A DNA stretch of 64,000 nucleotides from Laspinema palackyanum D2a (GTDB lineage: Bacteria; Cyanobacteriota; Cyanobacteriia; Cyanobacteriales; Laspinemataceae), in NCBI GenBank assembly GCA_025370845.1, contig JAMXFF010000018.1, positions 40,860 through 104,859 on the forward strand, in the 5' to 3' direction. This document shows positions 55,669 through 64,000 of this stretch, in pieces. A program made the position numbers and the translations under genes. The notes beneath the pieces are model-generated. The model searched no databases. It saw only the letters and a list, made by a program, of their open reading frames with translations, and was not told where the DNA came from. The stretch's first letter is position 1. Every line of letters begins with the position of its first letter.

Positions 55669-57141
55669 TTACGTCGCCCGAATCAGGTTTTTGCAAAAAT
55701 TCTGAATGATGGCAATGGTATCTGCTGTAAAATCGAGTTCCTTCCAGATAATTTGATTAATTTGTTCTACATAGTGAATCGCCGCTTTTGGTGCAACTTG
55801 TTTGTGATATGCTTCAAGGGCGATCGCACTCATCTGATGGAGAGCAATTGGGCTAAGTTTAGGAATCGGGATCCGCGCAACATAGCCCGAGGTAATCATA
55901 TTAGACCGATTTAAAAGACTTCGCACGATAAAGGTTACGAGATGACTGTTCAAATAAGCTAACAGCCACCAGGTATCCGAGTCCGAGGTAATAATATTAG
56001 CATTCACCCCATAAGTGGAATGGGCGGGAAGATAGCAAGCGGAGAAGGTGACTCCCATTGAGGAACAAGTAATCCCGGATTGATAGAGTAGAGATTTATT
56101 CCGAATGGTGAAATTGGGAATGATTTCCGCTATGGATAAAAAATCATCGATTAAGTAAGCATTTGGTTTCGTGAAAAAGCGACAGGACCCGGGATTTTTA
56201 TAAAAGGGAATGGTAAATCCCGGGCGAGGATGTTTGGATAAATAGGTGCGATCGCTGCCTGTAGAAATCCCAGTCACGCAAGGAAAGCGATTCCCCAGTC
56301 GCGGAGACTCGAACAGGTTGCGGATCTCATCGGGAATATCAATAATAAATTCCGAGTGATCCGCTTCCCCAGCTAGGGTGATTTTTGCGAGGGGTAATTC
56401 CGTCCATTGTTTCTGAATTAACATCCGCTGAAAATCCCCTTGATTCAGGGGACGATTCGCCACCTTAACCGCCCCTTGATAATCGGTTCCTTTTTGCAAT
56501 ATCATGATACAAGTCCGGACATCTGCCCCTTGGTCTAAAAATAAATCATTAGAACAAAGGAGCAGGTAATGGACGGCACAGTTTCGTAAAATTTTATGGC
56601 GTAAGTTTTGATGCGCTTTAGCGGTTAAGAATGAATCCAGGGTAATCAATCCGATTAAAGCCCCAGGTTTTGCACAATCAATTAAAGCCGCTATAAATAG
56701 GGCATACATATTATGCACACCGATATCCCGAAATAACCGAGATAGCTGGGTTTTGTTGTCCCGAATATAGGCTACTTCATGGCAATTGTAAGGTGGGTTA
56801 GCCAAATAGAAGTCATAGTCTAAATCAATTGGCGTATTTAAAATACTCAGCCGATTCTTTTGCTGATAAAATTGCAAAAAATCAGTTGGAGTAAAATTAA
56901 TCGTTTCCGGTAAATCAAACGGTAAAATATCCATTCCCGCCACGGAAATTCCCTGATTTAACAAGGGAATGACCATTTCACCTCGACCGACACAAGGATC
57001 CAGTGCAGTGCGCCCCTGGGGATTGAGTTCTATCAGCGCCTGGGTGATGAACTCAGCGACAAAATCTGGGGTGGAATAATATCCCGTTTCTCGTCGGTCA
57101 ATTCCCGCCTTTGTCTCGATTTTTTTAAAATGTCGTCCCAT
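55669..57141 (-). CDS. N6-adenine DNA methyltransferase, likely type II R-M partner
   Basis: The 490-residue amino-methyltransferase has motif I DPCVGRGE (48-55), motif IV NPPY (115-118), and the X/target-region order of gamma-class adenine methylases (TaqI-like). N-terminal YYSTPDFVAEFITQAL is the usual motif X for this class. Residues about 270-440 form a long C-terminal target-recognition region, including FTIRNKSLLYQSGITCSS and VNANIITSDSDTWWLLAYLN. The convergent neighbour is a putative endonuclease, so this is probably the protective methylase. Start ATG 57141 is divergent from the amine oxidase. Enzyme class is secure; the sequence specificity cannot be read from this. Confidence 0.88.
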   Translation of the reverse strand: MGRHFKKIETKAGIDRRETGYYSTPDFVAEFITQALIELNPQGRTALDPCVGRGEMVIPLLNQGISVAGMDILPFDLPETINFTPTDFLQFYQQKNRLSILNTPIDLDYDFYLANPPYNCHEVAYIRDNKTQLSRLFRDIGVHNMYALFIAALIDCAKPGALIGLITLDSFLTAKAHQNLRHKILRNCAVHYLLLCSNDLFLDQGADVRTCIMILQKGTDYQGAVKVANRPLNQGDFQRMLIQKQWTELPLAKITLAGEADHSEFIIDIPDEIRNLFESPRLGNRFPCVTGISTGSDRTYLSKHPRPGFTIPFYKNPGSCRFFTKPNAYLIDDFLSIAEIIPNFTIRNKSLLYQSGITCSSMGVTFSACYLPAHSTYGVNANIITSDSDTWWLLAYLNSHLVTFIVRSLLNRSNMITSGYVARIPIPKLSPIALHQMSAIALEAYHKQVAPKAAIHYVEQINQIIWKELDFTADTIAIIQNFCKNLIRAT

Positions 57142-57213
57142 ACTGCTTGTGATAAAATTAAACCTAATCTATAATAAAAACACTCATTCATTCCCGATTT
57201 ACCCCGGATTAAT

Positions 57214-58605
57214 ATGTCCCCTATCCCTCCGGTGAAATGGTTGGTTAACCGCCGTCGGTTCTTGCAGTTGAGTTTGTTTGCTAGTACCTGGGGTTTGAGT
57301 TTAGCTTGTACGGAAAATCAAGCGCAATCTTCTGGGCAAAAAGTGTTAGTCATTGGTGCGGGAATTTCGGGGTTAGCAGCAGCGCGAGAACTTCAGGGAC
57401 AAGGGTTTCAAGTGACGGTGTTGGAAGGACGCGATCGCATTGGCGGCAGAATCCACACCAGTCGCACTCTGGGGTTTCCGGTGGATTTGGGGGCATCCTG
57501 GATTCATGGAATTACGGATAATCCCATTACGACTCTAGCGCGAGAGGGGCAAATTCCCATCTTACCCACGGATTTTGATAATATTATACTATACAACAGC
57601 CAGGGAAATCCAATTAGCGATCGCGATTTTGAGGTGGGTTATGGAGTCTACGAACAAATTCGCGATCGCGCTGCCTCTCTAGCGGAAGACTCCGAACAGG
57701 ACCTTTCCATTGCCTCCGCATTACAACAAGTTTTAGCCACGCAAACCCTTACCCCTCAACAAGCGCAACTCATTGAATGGGGGTTAAATTCTGAATTTGT
57801 GACCGAATTCGGGGCGGATTTAGAGAGTCTCTCCAGTTGGTATGTTGATGAAGGAAAAGAGTTTGACGGGGGGGATTATCTCTTTCCCCAAGGATATGAC
57901 CAAATTATCACAGGATTAGCGAATAATCTGGAGATTCAGTTGCAACAAAAGGTAACTGAAATCCGGTACAGCGGTTCCGGCGTATCTGTCACGACGGAAC
58001 GAGAAACCTTTAGTGCTGATGCGGCGATCGTGACCTTACCCCTAGGGGTTTTAAAATCTGGATCTATCAAATTTTCTCCTGAATTACCAGCCAATAAACA
58101 AGCGGCTATCAATCGCTTGAACATGGGAGTTTTAAATAAAGTCATCTTGAAATTCTCAAAACAATTTTGGCCTGAAGACTATCAGGGATTGGGCTATCTT
58201 CATGAGAATGGTCCCGATTTGTCGGAATTTTTAAATTGGCAATTTTATAGTCAACAACCGGCATTAATCGCTTTGATGGGGGGTAGTTTTGCCCGGGAGA
58301 TTGAACAACTTTCTGAGGGGGAAATTCGCTCACGAATGCTGCGAGTGTTGCGACGGAGTTATGGCGATCGCATTCCCGAACCCGACAGCATGATGGTGAC
58401 GCGATGGAGTCAGGATCCGTTTGCCTTTGGGTCTTATTCTCATATTGCCGTCGGGGGAGAGAGTGGCGATCGCGATATCTTGGCTGAACCCATCGGCGAT
58501 CGGCTCTTCTTCGCGGGAGAAGCCACCTCTAGGGACTATCCCGCCACCGTACATGGCGCTTACCTCTCCGGCATTCGGGAAGCGAAACGATTGATTAACC
58601 ACTAA
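57214..58605 (+). CDS. Tat-exported flavin amine oxidase, possible lipoprotein
   Basis: The 463-residue flavin monoamine oxidase family protein begins with a twin-arginine signal (NRRRFLQLSLF, Arg13-15) that ends in a lipobox-like LSLAC (Cys32). It should be exported folded and may be lipid-anchored. The FAD Rossmann motif is IGAGISG (47-53) with the second glycine set in EGRDRIGGRIHT. Further motifs are DLGASWIHG and the C-terminal FAD contact LFFAGEATSRDYPATVHGAY. Such enzymes oxidise amines, polyamines or amino acids with release of hydrogen peroxide; substrate unknown. It is divergent from the methylase gene. Start ATG 57214; a Met further on would remove the Tat motif, so this start is preferred. 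Confidence 0.9.
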   Translation: MSPIPPVKWLVNRRRFLQLSLFASTWGLSLACTENQAQSSGQKVLVIGAGISGLAAARELQGQGFQVTVLEGRDRIGGRIHTSRTLGFPVDLGASWIHGITDNPITTLAREGQIPILPTDFDNIILYNSQGNPISDRDFEVGYGVYEQIRDRAASLAEDSEQDLSIASALQQVLATQTLTPQQAQLIEWGLNSEFVTEFGADLESLSSWYVDEGKEFDGGDYLFPQGYDQIITGLANNLEIQLQQKVTEIRYSGSGVSVTTERETFSADAAIVTLPLGVLKSGSIKFSPELPANKQAAINRLNMGVLNKVILKFSKQFWPEDYQGLGYLHENGPDLSEFLNWQFYSQQPALIALMGGSFAREIEQLSEGEIRSRMLRVLRRSYGDRIPEPDSMMVTRWSQDPFAFGSYSHIAVGGESGDRDILAEPIGDRLFFAGEATSRDYPATVHGAYLSGIREAKRLINH

Positions 58606-58714
58606 AAACCCCTTTCATACTCCTCAACTCTCACCGTGATCGAGTAAGATCTAAAAAGTACCCACAGCTAAAATAGCCAAGCGGTTACTGAGTCAAGCGC
58701 GAAAAACAGCAAAA

Positions 58715-60415
58715 ATGTCAACCCCCCATCGGCGTCAGAAAAATCGGCGAATAGAGAGAAAAAAAGCTGGGTTCAAGATTCTCAAGACAATCATGAAGTG
58801 GGGCATCGCTTCCCTTCCCGTAAAATTTTTTATCCGGAAGTTTCAGCGTTTTTTTGGCACGCCTTCCATGCAACCGGCAGCGTTCCCCCCTAATGAAGAA
58901 GAACGCTTACAAGCTCTCTATCGCTATAGTATTTTAGACAGTGATGCGGAAGACTCATTTGATGACTTAACCGCCTTAGCGGCTTCAATTTGCGGAACTC
59001 CCATTGCCTTAGTGAGCCTGATTGATTCCAATCGTCAATGGTTTAAATCTAAAGTCGGTTTAGACGCCTCCGAAACTCCCAGAAGTGTCTCGTTTTGCGC
59101 TCATGCAATTCTGAATCCCAATGATATTCTCGTTGTTCCGAATGCGTTAGAAGATGAGCGGTTTGTGGGTAATCCCCTAGTTACTTCTAATCCCAATATC
59201 CGCTTTTATGCGGGAACGCCGGTTGTCACCCCCGATGGATTTCCGCTGGGAACCCTTTGTGTGATTGATACCATCCCGCGCCATCTTACTTCCGAACAAT
59301 TGGAAGGACTGCGGTTGTTAGGACGACAGGCGATCGCCCAAATGGAATTACGACTCCAAGTTAAACGATTAGAACGTCAAATTGCTCGACAAAAAGATGC
59401 TACAGCCAAACTCCGTGCGACCGATTCCCAAATTGTCGATTCGTTAGAAAACATGACTGATGCTTTTTTCGCTGTTGATCGCCAATGGCGGTTTAGTTAT
59501 GCGAATCAAAAAGTTGGAGAAATTTTACAACGAGACCCCAATAAGCTGCTGGGAAAAATTATCTGGGAAGAATTACCTGAAACCGTGGGTTCTACATTTG
59601 AACGAGAGTATCGAAAATCTGCCTCGGAACAAGTCAGCGTCACCTTTGAAGACTGTTCTCCCATCACCAATCGCTGCTTTGAAGTGCGGGTCTTTCCATC
59701 CTACGAGGGACTCTCTGTATTTTTTCATGACATTACCCAACGAAAAGAAACTGAAGAGGCACTCTGCCGGGAACAAGAAAAAGTCCAGGAATTACTCTTA
59801 AATATTTTACCACCAACCATTGCTAAACAGCTTCAGGAACAACCGGGGCTAATTGCAGAAAAATTTGAGGCGGTCACTATTTTATTTGCGGATTTAGTTA
59901 AGTTTACGGAACTCTCCACCCAGGTTTCTCCCCAAGAATTGGTAACGCTTCTCAACGCCATTGTTTCCACCTTCGATCGCCTCACGGAAAAACATGGATT
60001 AGAGAAAATTAAAACCATTGGGGATGCCTACCTCGTAGTCGGTGGCGTTCCCCTCTCTCGACCGGATCATGCCGAAGCGATCGCAGAAATGGCCTTGGAT
60101 ATGCAAGAGGCGATCGGCCAGTTCAACACCGACTATCTCACAAATTTAAGTCTCCGAATTGGCATCAATACCGGACCCGTAGTCGCCGGTGTCATTGGCA
60201 TCAAAAAATTCACCTACGACCTCTGGGGAGATGCTGTAAACACTGCCTCTCGCATGGAATCCCACGGAATAACGGGAAAAATTCAAATCTCCGAAACCAC
60301 CTATCATTTATTACAACATAAGTATAAAATTGAGGAACGCGGTCTAATCGAAATTAAAGGCAAAGGAGAAATGAAAACCTATTTTCTCACAGGTCGAAAT
60401 CGGTCTGCTCTTTAA
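58715..60415 (+). CDS. GAF-PAS class III adenylate cyclase
   Basis: The 566-residue soluble protein makes cAMP. A basic N-terminal 60 residues is followed by a GAF domain (about 75-215, with SICGTPIALVSLID and FYAGTPVVTPDGFPLGTLCV). A PAS domain (about 240-345) and a class III cyclase domain (about 385-550) complete it. Metal-binding Asp393 (ILFADLVKFTELS) and Asp437 (KTIGDAYLVVGG) are present. The purine-selecting pair is Lys433 and Asp502 (TYDLWGDAVNTASR), the adenylate type, not guanylate. The GAF/PAS part presumably senses a small molecule, redox state or light signal. The start ATG 58715 lacks a strong ribosome site; an internal Met at residue 27 (MKWGIASLPVKFF) is possible. Confidence 0.9.
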   Translation: MSTPHRRQKNRRIERKKAGFKILKTIMKWGIASLPVKFFIRKFQRFFGTPSMQPAAFPPNEEERLQALYRYSILDSDAEDSFDDLTALAASICGTPIALVSLIDSNRQWFKSKVGLDASETPRSVSFCAHAILNPNDILVVPNALEDERFVGNPLVTSNPNIRFYAGTPVVTPDGFPLGTLCVIDTIPRHLTSEQLEGLRLLGRQAIAQMELRLQVKRLERQIARQKDATAKLRATDSQIVDSLENMTDAFFAVDRQWRFSYANQKVGEILQRDPNKLLGKIIWEELPETVGSTFEREYRKSASEQVSVTFEDCSPITNRCFEVRVFPSYEGLSVFFHDITQRKETEEALCREQEKVQELLLNILPPTIAKQLQEQPGLIAEKFEAVTILFADLVKFTELSTQVSPQELVTLLNAIVSTFDRLTEKHGLEKIKTIGDAYLVVGGVPLSRPDHAEAIAEMALDMQEAIGQFNTDYLTNLSLRIGINTGPVVAGVIGIKKFTYDLWGDAVNTASRMESHGITGKIQISETTYHLLQHKYKIEERGLIEIKGKGEMKTYFLTGRNRSAL

Positions 60416-60906
60416 ATGTTCCTGCATCAGGTTTGCGATCGCCTCCCACCGGAAGCAATTCCCGACCCCATTCAACGCGCCAACAATCAGGGGTTCGTCA
60501 ATTTTATTCCTTCACTGCGATCGATTAGCTCACTGCATACAACACAACACTTTATCCTTACTTATGGAAGATTGGAAAAAGAACATTCATCGGCTTTGCA
60601 AACAAAAAAGAACAAGAAAAACCACCCTATCCCTCATAGACAGCCACCTCCATTACCTGAATAGTTTTCAGGGAACCCCCATCCCTGAAAACATTTAACC
60701 CATAAGGCAACAACCGGCGGGGGATAAATCGATTGGCGGCCTAACAGCTAAAGTCGTCTAAAGACGACTGAAAACACCACTGTATCAGACTTGCAGTCGG
60801 TTTTTAACTGACATCTTGCCACTGGTGCAAGATCTGAGTTTTAACCGACTTTAGCTGTTAGGCCCCCAACGTTTCAACCCCGGCCCGGTGTCGCAACCTG
60901 GGAAAG
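60416..60906. other. Spacer with palindromic element after tsaE
   Basis: No gene is supported in 490 bp. An open frame at 60416-60664 starts directly at the cyclase stop (TAAATG) but has no protein-like or known features. The right half is the palindromic element at 60700-60895. Confidence 0.5.
60700..60895. repeat. Palindromic element downstream of tsaE
   Basis: The element starts GGCAACAACCGGCGGGGG and ends CCCCGGCCCGGTGTCGC, with internal AAGTCGTCTAAAGACGACT. An uninterrupted hairpin ATCTTGCC-ACT-GGTGCAAGAT lies at 60812-60834. This looks like the empty version of the site interrupted at 13520/13666. It ends about 12 bases from the tsaE stop codon. Confidence 0.8.
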
Positions 60907-61383
60907 TCACTCGATCGCCAATGGCATCAGAGCATCCAAATTAAAGTCCCCAACGGGGATTAATTCCGCTTGACGACCCTCTTCCTGATGAGTCAGGACC
61001 AGGCGTAAATAATCATCAGGCTTGTAGGGTAAGCGTTCCGCCCATTCGATCGCCACTAGACCCGGTTCCGTCTCCGTCCCTTCCCAGTAACTCTCCAAAT
61101 TCAGTCCCGAGACTTCCCTGGGGTCCAAACGGTAGAGGTCCAAATGATACAGGGGGATGCGCCCTTCCAGATATTCCACAATTAAAGTGAAGGTGGGACT
61201 GACAATGGATTCAGCGATCGCCAAACCAGACCCAATCCCTTGCACCAGGGTGGTTTTACCCGCACCTAAATCTCCTTCGAGTAAAATGGTAGTCCCTGGA
61301 AGGCAGCGTTGTCCGAGGATGAAGCCTAGAGATTTCGTCGCCTCTGCATCGGGCAACAGGAACTTAAGAATGGATTGACTCAT
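60907..61383 (-). CDS. tsaE: tRNA threonylcarbamoyladenosine biosynthesis ATPase TsaE
   Basis: TsaE is the small ATPase that works with TsaB and TsaD to make t6A at position 37 of ANN-decoding tRNAs. The 158-residue product has the P-loop GDLGAGKTT (37-45), the switch region SPTFTLIVEYLEG, and the motif LYHLDLYRLDPREV that names the family. The C-terminus with AIEWAERLPY is also typical. Start ATG 61383. It lies behind yvcK on the same strand with a 250-bp gap and so may be read separately. A palindromic element starts 12 bases after its stop. Confidence 0.96.
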   Translation of the reverse strand: MSQSILKFLLPDAEATKSLGFILGQRCLPGTTILLEGDLGAGKTTLVQGIGSGLAIAESIVSPTFTLIVEYLEGRIPLYHLDLYRLDPREVSGLNLESYWEGTETEPGLVAIEWAERLPYKPDDYLRLVLTHQEEGRQAELIPVGDFNLDALMPLAIE

Positions 61384-61636
61384 GGATGAAAAAATAAGCG
61401 AAGACCAGAACGGGGAAATCCGAGAGAAAAGTCTTAAAAATTATAACAGAATGACCGATAAAAAGACGATTAATTGGACTCCCTATTGAGCCGTTAACTC
61501 TTGAATAGTTTAGCGGTTAAATCGCGTGATTGGGTCCAGTTCAGTGCGGTAGCAAAAGGTTAGTAATTTATAAATCTGAACCGGAGAAACGATGTAAGCG
61601 AAAGGTGTGTGAGGAGACCGAAACAGTGAAAGCGCA

Positions 61637-63034
61637 CTAGCGGGCGGCAGAGAGGATACCCGCAGTGCTTTTAATATGAACGTGAGCATACCAGCGGATC
61701 AACACCTGGGCCAAGAGTTGGTGATCATGACGAACATAACCCGTTTCCCGGTCCTCCTGCATCACATTGGCGAACACCACACTGCGGCCAAGTTCAGTAA
61801 CGGTGGGGCGATCGACATATACGGGATGAGAGTTATCTTGGGAATAGCGAATCAAAGATTGAGCCGAAGGCATTTGCTGTTGTACTAATACAGAACTAAA
61901 CAGCTTTAATCCACAAGCGCGATCGATGGCTTTAATATGATCAGCAACAGTGTAGCCATCGGTTTCGCCCGGTTGGGTCATGATATTGCAAACATAAATT
62001 TTAGGAACATTGCGCTTGGCAATTTCTTCGGCAATTTCCGGCACTAATAGATTAGGAATTACGCTGGTATAGAGACTGCCCGGGCCTAAAATAATGAAAT
62101 CAGCCTCACGAATGGCTTGTATGGCTTTAGGTAGCGGGGGTGGATTCGCGGGAGTGCAGCCAATTTTGACAATTTTGCCATTGGCTTCCGTAATACTGGA
62201 TTCTCCCTCAATGCGACGACCATCAGCCAATTCTGCCCAGAGATTGACATCACAGAGGGTAGAGGGGAGGACTTGACCCCGGACCGCCAGAACCTTAGAA
62301 CTCGTGGCGATCGCCCGTTCCAAATCCCCACTAATATCGCTCATCGCCGTCAGAAACAGATTCCCAAAACTATGGCCCGTCAGACCATTTCCCGCCTTAA
62401 ATCGGTATTGAAACAGTTCCGTTAATAACTTTTCCTCATCGGCGAGGGCCGCTAGACAGTTGCGAATATCTCCTGGTGGCAGCACCCCATTTTCCCGGCG
62501 CAGCCGTCCCGAGGACCCGCCATCATCGGCTACGGTGACAATCGCGGTAATGTTAGCACTATAAGTCTTGAGTCCCCGGAGTAGGGTAGAAAGACCCGTG
62601 CCACCACCAACCACCACAATTTTCGCGCCGCGATTTAACTTACGGTGATGCAGCAAGACATCAATTAACTCATCCTCGGCACCGGGTCTTAACACTTCCG
62701 TAATCGAGCCTACAGTGCGGGTTTGGCCCCAGAGAATAAAGAAAATCCCAAACAGGAGGACAAAGGGACCGCTGATATAGCTGGGAATCACCGTTGCCAG
62801 TTGGGTGAGTGTTTTTTCAATTAACTGAATCGCGAAAAAAATCGGGGTCAGTTTAACCCAGATTGCCAAACCCAGCAGGGTTAATAAGACCCCAACCGCA
62901 CTTAAGAGCAGCCAGCGTTTGACGAATAATCCAGGGGCTAACCATTTAAACCAATGGTTAAATCGCATCCCTCGCCGGAACAGGGGGTCCGGCTTGAGGG
63001 CATGGAAAGCTTGTTTGAGTAAACCAATTGACAT
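61637..63034 (-). CDS. yvcK: YvcK/CofD-family gluconeogenesis factor with N-terminal membrane segment
   Basis: The 465-residue protein has two membrane helices in its first 115 residues ([19 protein letters not shown] and [16 protein letters not shown]). The YvcK/CofD nucleotide-sugar-binding domain follows: [53 protein letters not shown] and [20 protein letters not shown]. In other bacteria YvcK binds UDP-sugars and supports cell shape and growth on gluconeogenic carbon. The membrane extension is frequent in cyanobacteria but absent from Bacillus YvcK. The start ATG 63034 is divergent from the ABC ATPase gene by about 410 bp. Role is inferred from the family. Confidence 0.92.
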   Translation of the reverse strand: MSIGLLKQAFHALKPDPLFRRGMRFNHWFKWLAPGLFVKRWLLLSAVGVLLTLLGLAIWVKLTPIFFAIQLIEKTLTQLATVIPSYISGPFVLLFGIFFILWGQTRTVGSITEVLRPGAEDELIDVLLHHRKLNRGAKIVVVGGGTGLSTLLRGLKTYSANITAIVTVADDGGSSGRLRRENGVLPPGDIRNCLAALADEEKLLTELFQYRFKAGNGLTGHSFGNLFLTAMSDISGDLERAIATSSKVLAVRGQVLPSTLCDVNLWAELADGRRIEGESSITEANGKIVKIGCTPANPPPLPKAIQAIREADFIILGPGSLYTSVIPNLLVPEIAEEIAKRNVPKIYVCNIMTQPGETDGYTVADHIKAIDRACGLKLFSSVLVQQQMPSAQSLIRYSQDNSHPVYVDRPTVTELGRSVVFANVMQEDRETGYVRHDHQLLAQVLIRWYAHVHIKSTAGILSAAR

Positions 63035-63444
63035 GATTAATTTTAGGAGAGGGGATTAAAAGAGGAGAGAGTCGAAAGTTACACCTTTTTGGTTTTGATT
63101 CTAATTGCAAAAGGTCTGTTCCGAACTCAACCGGACAATAGCCTGTCAGAGATCAGATGTCACCTCCTTGTGCCAAATAGGGGAATATGCTTACCAGGAT
63201 ATCGGGATTGTTCCCGAATGGCGAGAGAGCAGGGTCAGAATCGCCCCAGTAGACAGGAGGGAGTCCGGATTAGAATCGAGCAGGGTGAGGCTGTGTCGCG
63301 CAACAATCCGCCCGGTTGAGTTGAAGCTAGAGCTTTCAATCCCTAGGGAGAGAAGCAAAGATGGACTTCCCACCAGCCCGGTGGCTGGACTACTATACTT
63401 AACCTTTAGTGACCAGTCCGCAGAGCGTTACCGTAGTTGAGCCG
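63035..63444. other. Divergent promoter region, yvcK and Mla-type ATPase
   Basis: About 410 bp without a gene. Overlapping short frames around 63089-63440 have no protein-like features. It should hold the promoters for both divergent genes. No regulatory motif is recognised. Confidence 0.4.
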
Positions 63445-64000
63445 ATGAGTGAGCCGTTGATTGAATTGAAGGGAGTGTCTAAGTCCTTTGGGCGGAATGT
63501 GATTTTAAACGAAGTGGATTTATGCATTTACCGCAACGAGGCCCTCTCAATCATTGGACCCTCTGGGACAGGCAAATCAACAATTTTGCGGATTATTGCG
63601 GGATTGCTGGAGCCTGATGCCGGGGAAGTGTATGTACAGGGAATTCGCCGCGATCGCTGGATGGATGATTTAGCTGATCCCATTGGTATTGGTATGGTCT
63701 TTCAGAATGCGGCCCTCTTTGATTCCTTAAACGTGGATGAAAATGTCGGATTTTTCCTCTACGAACACTCCAAATTATCCCGCAAGCAAATTCGACAACT
63801 GGTCACGGAGAAGCTAGAAATGGTAGGGTTGCCAGGAATCGGCAATAAATACCCAGCCGAACTCTCTGGAGGGATGCGAAAGCGGGTGAGTTTTGCCCGG
63901 GCGATTATGGCGAATCCAGACGACCCCACCGCTAGTCCAGAAGTGTTGCTCTATGATGAACCGACGGCAGGTTTAGATCCGATCGCCTCTACGGTGATTG
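63445..64000 (+). CDS. MlaF/Ttg2A-type ABC transporter ATPase (partial, runs off the right edge)
   Basis: The open frame starts at ATG 63445 and continues to the window end, covering about 185 residues. The order is standard for an ABC ATPase. Walker A is GPSGTGKST (38-46), Q-loop VFQNAALFDSLN (85-96), signature LSGGMRKRV (140-148), and Walker B VLLYDEP (167-173) followed by TAGLDPI. The phrases ALFDSLNVDENVGF and LSGGMRKRVSFARAI are typical of the MlaF/Ttg2A group that moves phospholipids or other lipids between membranes. The permease and MCE-domain genes should follow downstream outside the window. Start is chosen as the first Met leading straight into EPLIELKGVSKSFG. Confidence 0.93.
   Translation, partial: MSEPLIELKGVSKSFGRNVILNEVDLCIYRNEALSIIGPSGTGKSTILRIIAGLLEPDAGEVYVQGIRRDRWMDDLADPIGIGMVFQNAALFDSLNVDENVGFFLYEHSKLSRKQIRQLVTEKLEMVGLPGIGNKYPAELSGGMRKRVSFARAIMANPDDPTASPEVLLYDEPTAGLDPIASTVI

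Noticed and set aside
60416-60664. 82-residue open frame starting at the cyclase stop (TAAATG)
   Set aside because: No ribosome site of its own, low-complexity His/Pro/Lys-rich end, no family resemblance; likely chance.
61600-61630. CTCCTCACACACC on the minus strand, like the Yfr1 small-RNA core
   Set aside because: The two flanking stem-loops and the strong terminator of Yfr1 are missing, and the place (between yvcK and tsaE) does not fit.

Overview
The window looks like chromosome of a filamentous cyanobacterium. The HIP1 octamer GCGATCGC is very frequent on both strands. The gene set includes magnesium chelatase ChlI, a CYP120-type P450, a glycolate-oxidase pair, multi-PAS taxis receptors and a TPP-riboswitch-controlled thiC. 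Short palindromic repeats are dense, as in Oscillatoriales such as Oscillatoria or Laspinema; the genus is a guess from style, not from any search. No phage, transposase or CRISPR array is visible.

Layout. 1-5.3 kb: tail of a tandem repeat array, chlI, ruvC, a fused SpmA/SpmB-like membrane protein, an FHA/zinc-ribbon protein, then a spacer with one small DUF7219-like gene and a 28-bp perfect palindrome. 5.3-12 kb: prohibitin-like SPFH protein, cytochrome P450, tRNA-Leu(UAG), DNA polymerase III delta', and glcE/glcF separated by a repeat array. 12-23.4 kb: TPR proteins, murD, glyS, a CHASE histidine kinase and an EF-G paralogue, with mobile-looking palindromic elements after murD and glyS. 23.9-31.7 kb (+ strand): chemosensory cluster A, with two CHASE3-type receptors, a CheA hybrid and CheB. 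32-33 kb: a VapBC-like pair whose toxin is broken by a small repeat. 33.1-38.5 kb: a 1784-residue Ser/Thr kinase-ATPase-GAF-SpoIIE phosphatase fusion. 39.4 kb: a Uma2 nuclease-family protein. 40-52.8 kb (- strand): chemosensory cluster B, in transcription order a PilH/CheY-like regulator, CheW, two giant PAS receptors, a CheA hybrid and a CheW-like protein. 53.4-64 kb: TPP riboswitch and thiC, a convergent restriction-endonuclease/methylase pair, a Tat-exported amine oxidase, a GAF-PAS adenylate cyclase, tsaE, yvcK, and the start of an Mla-type ABC ATPase that runs off the right edge.

How it fits together. About one third of the window is signal transduction. No flagellar genes are present, so both chemosensory clusters probably act on type IV pilus motility or on other outputs. 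The most notable protein is the 1227-residue receptor of cluster B. Its N-terminal membrane domain keeps the ethylene-receptor residues Asp, Tyr, Cys and His at exactly the spacing of plant ETR1. Its neighbour carries a similar membrane domain in which the Cys and His appear to be lost. This suggests an ethylene- or copper-sensing taxis system. Several repeat families crowd the spacers. One palindromic family lies just downstream of the stop codons of murD, glyS, cheA and tsaE, and the murD copy appears to be one element nested in another.
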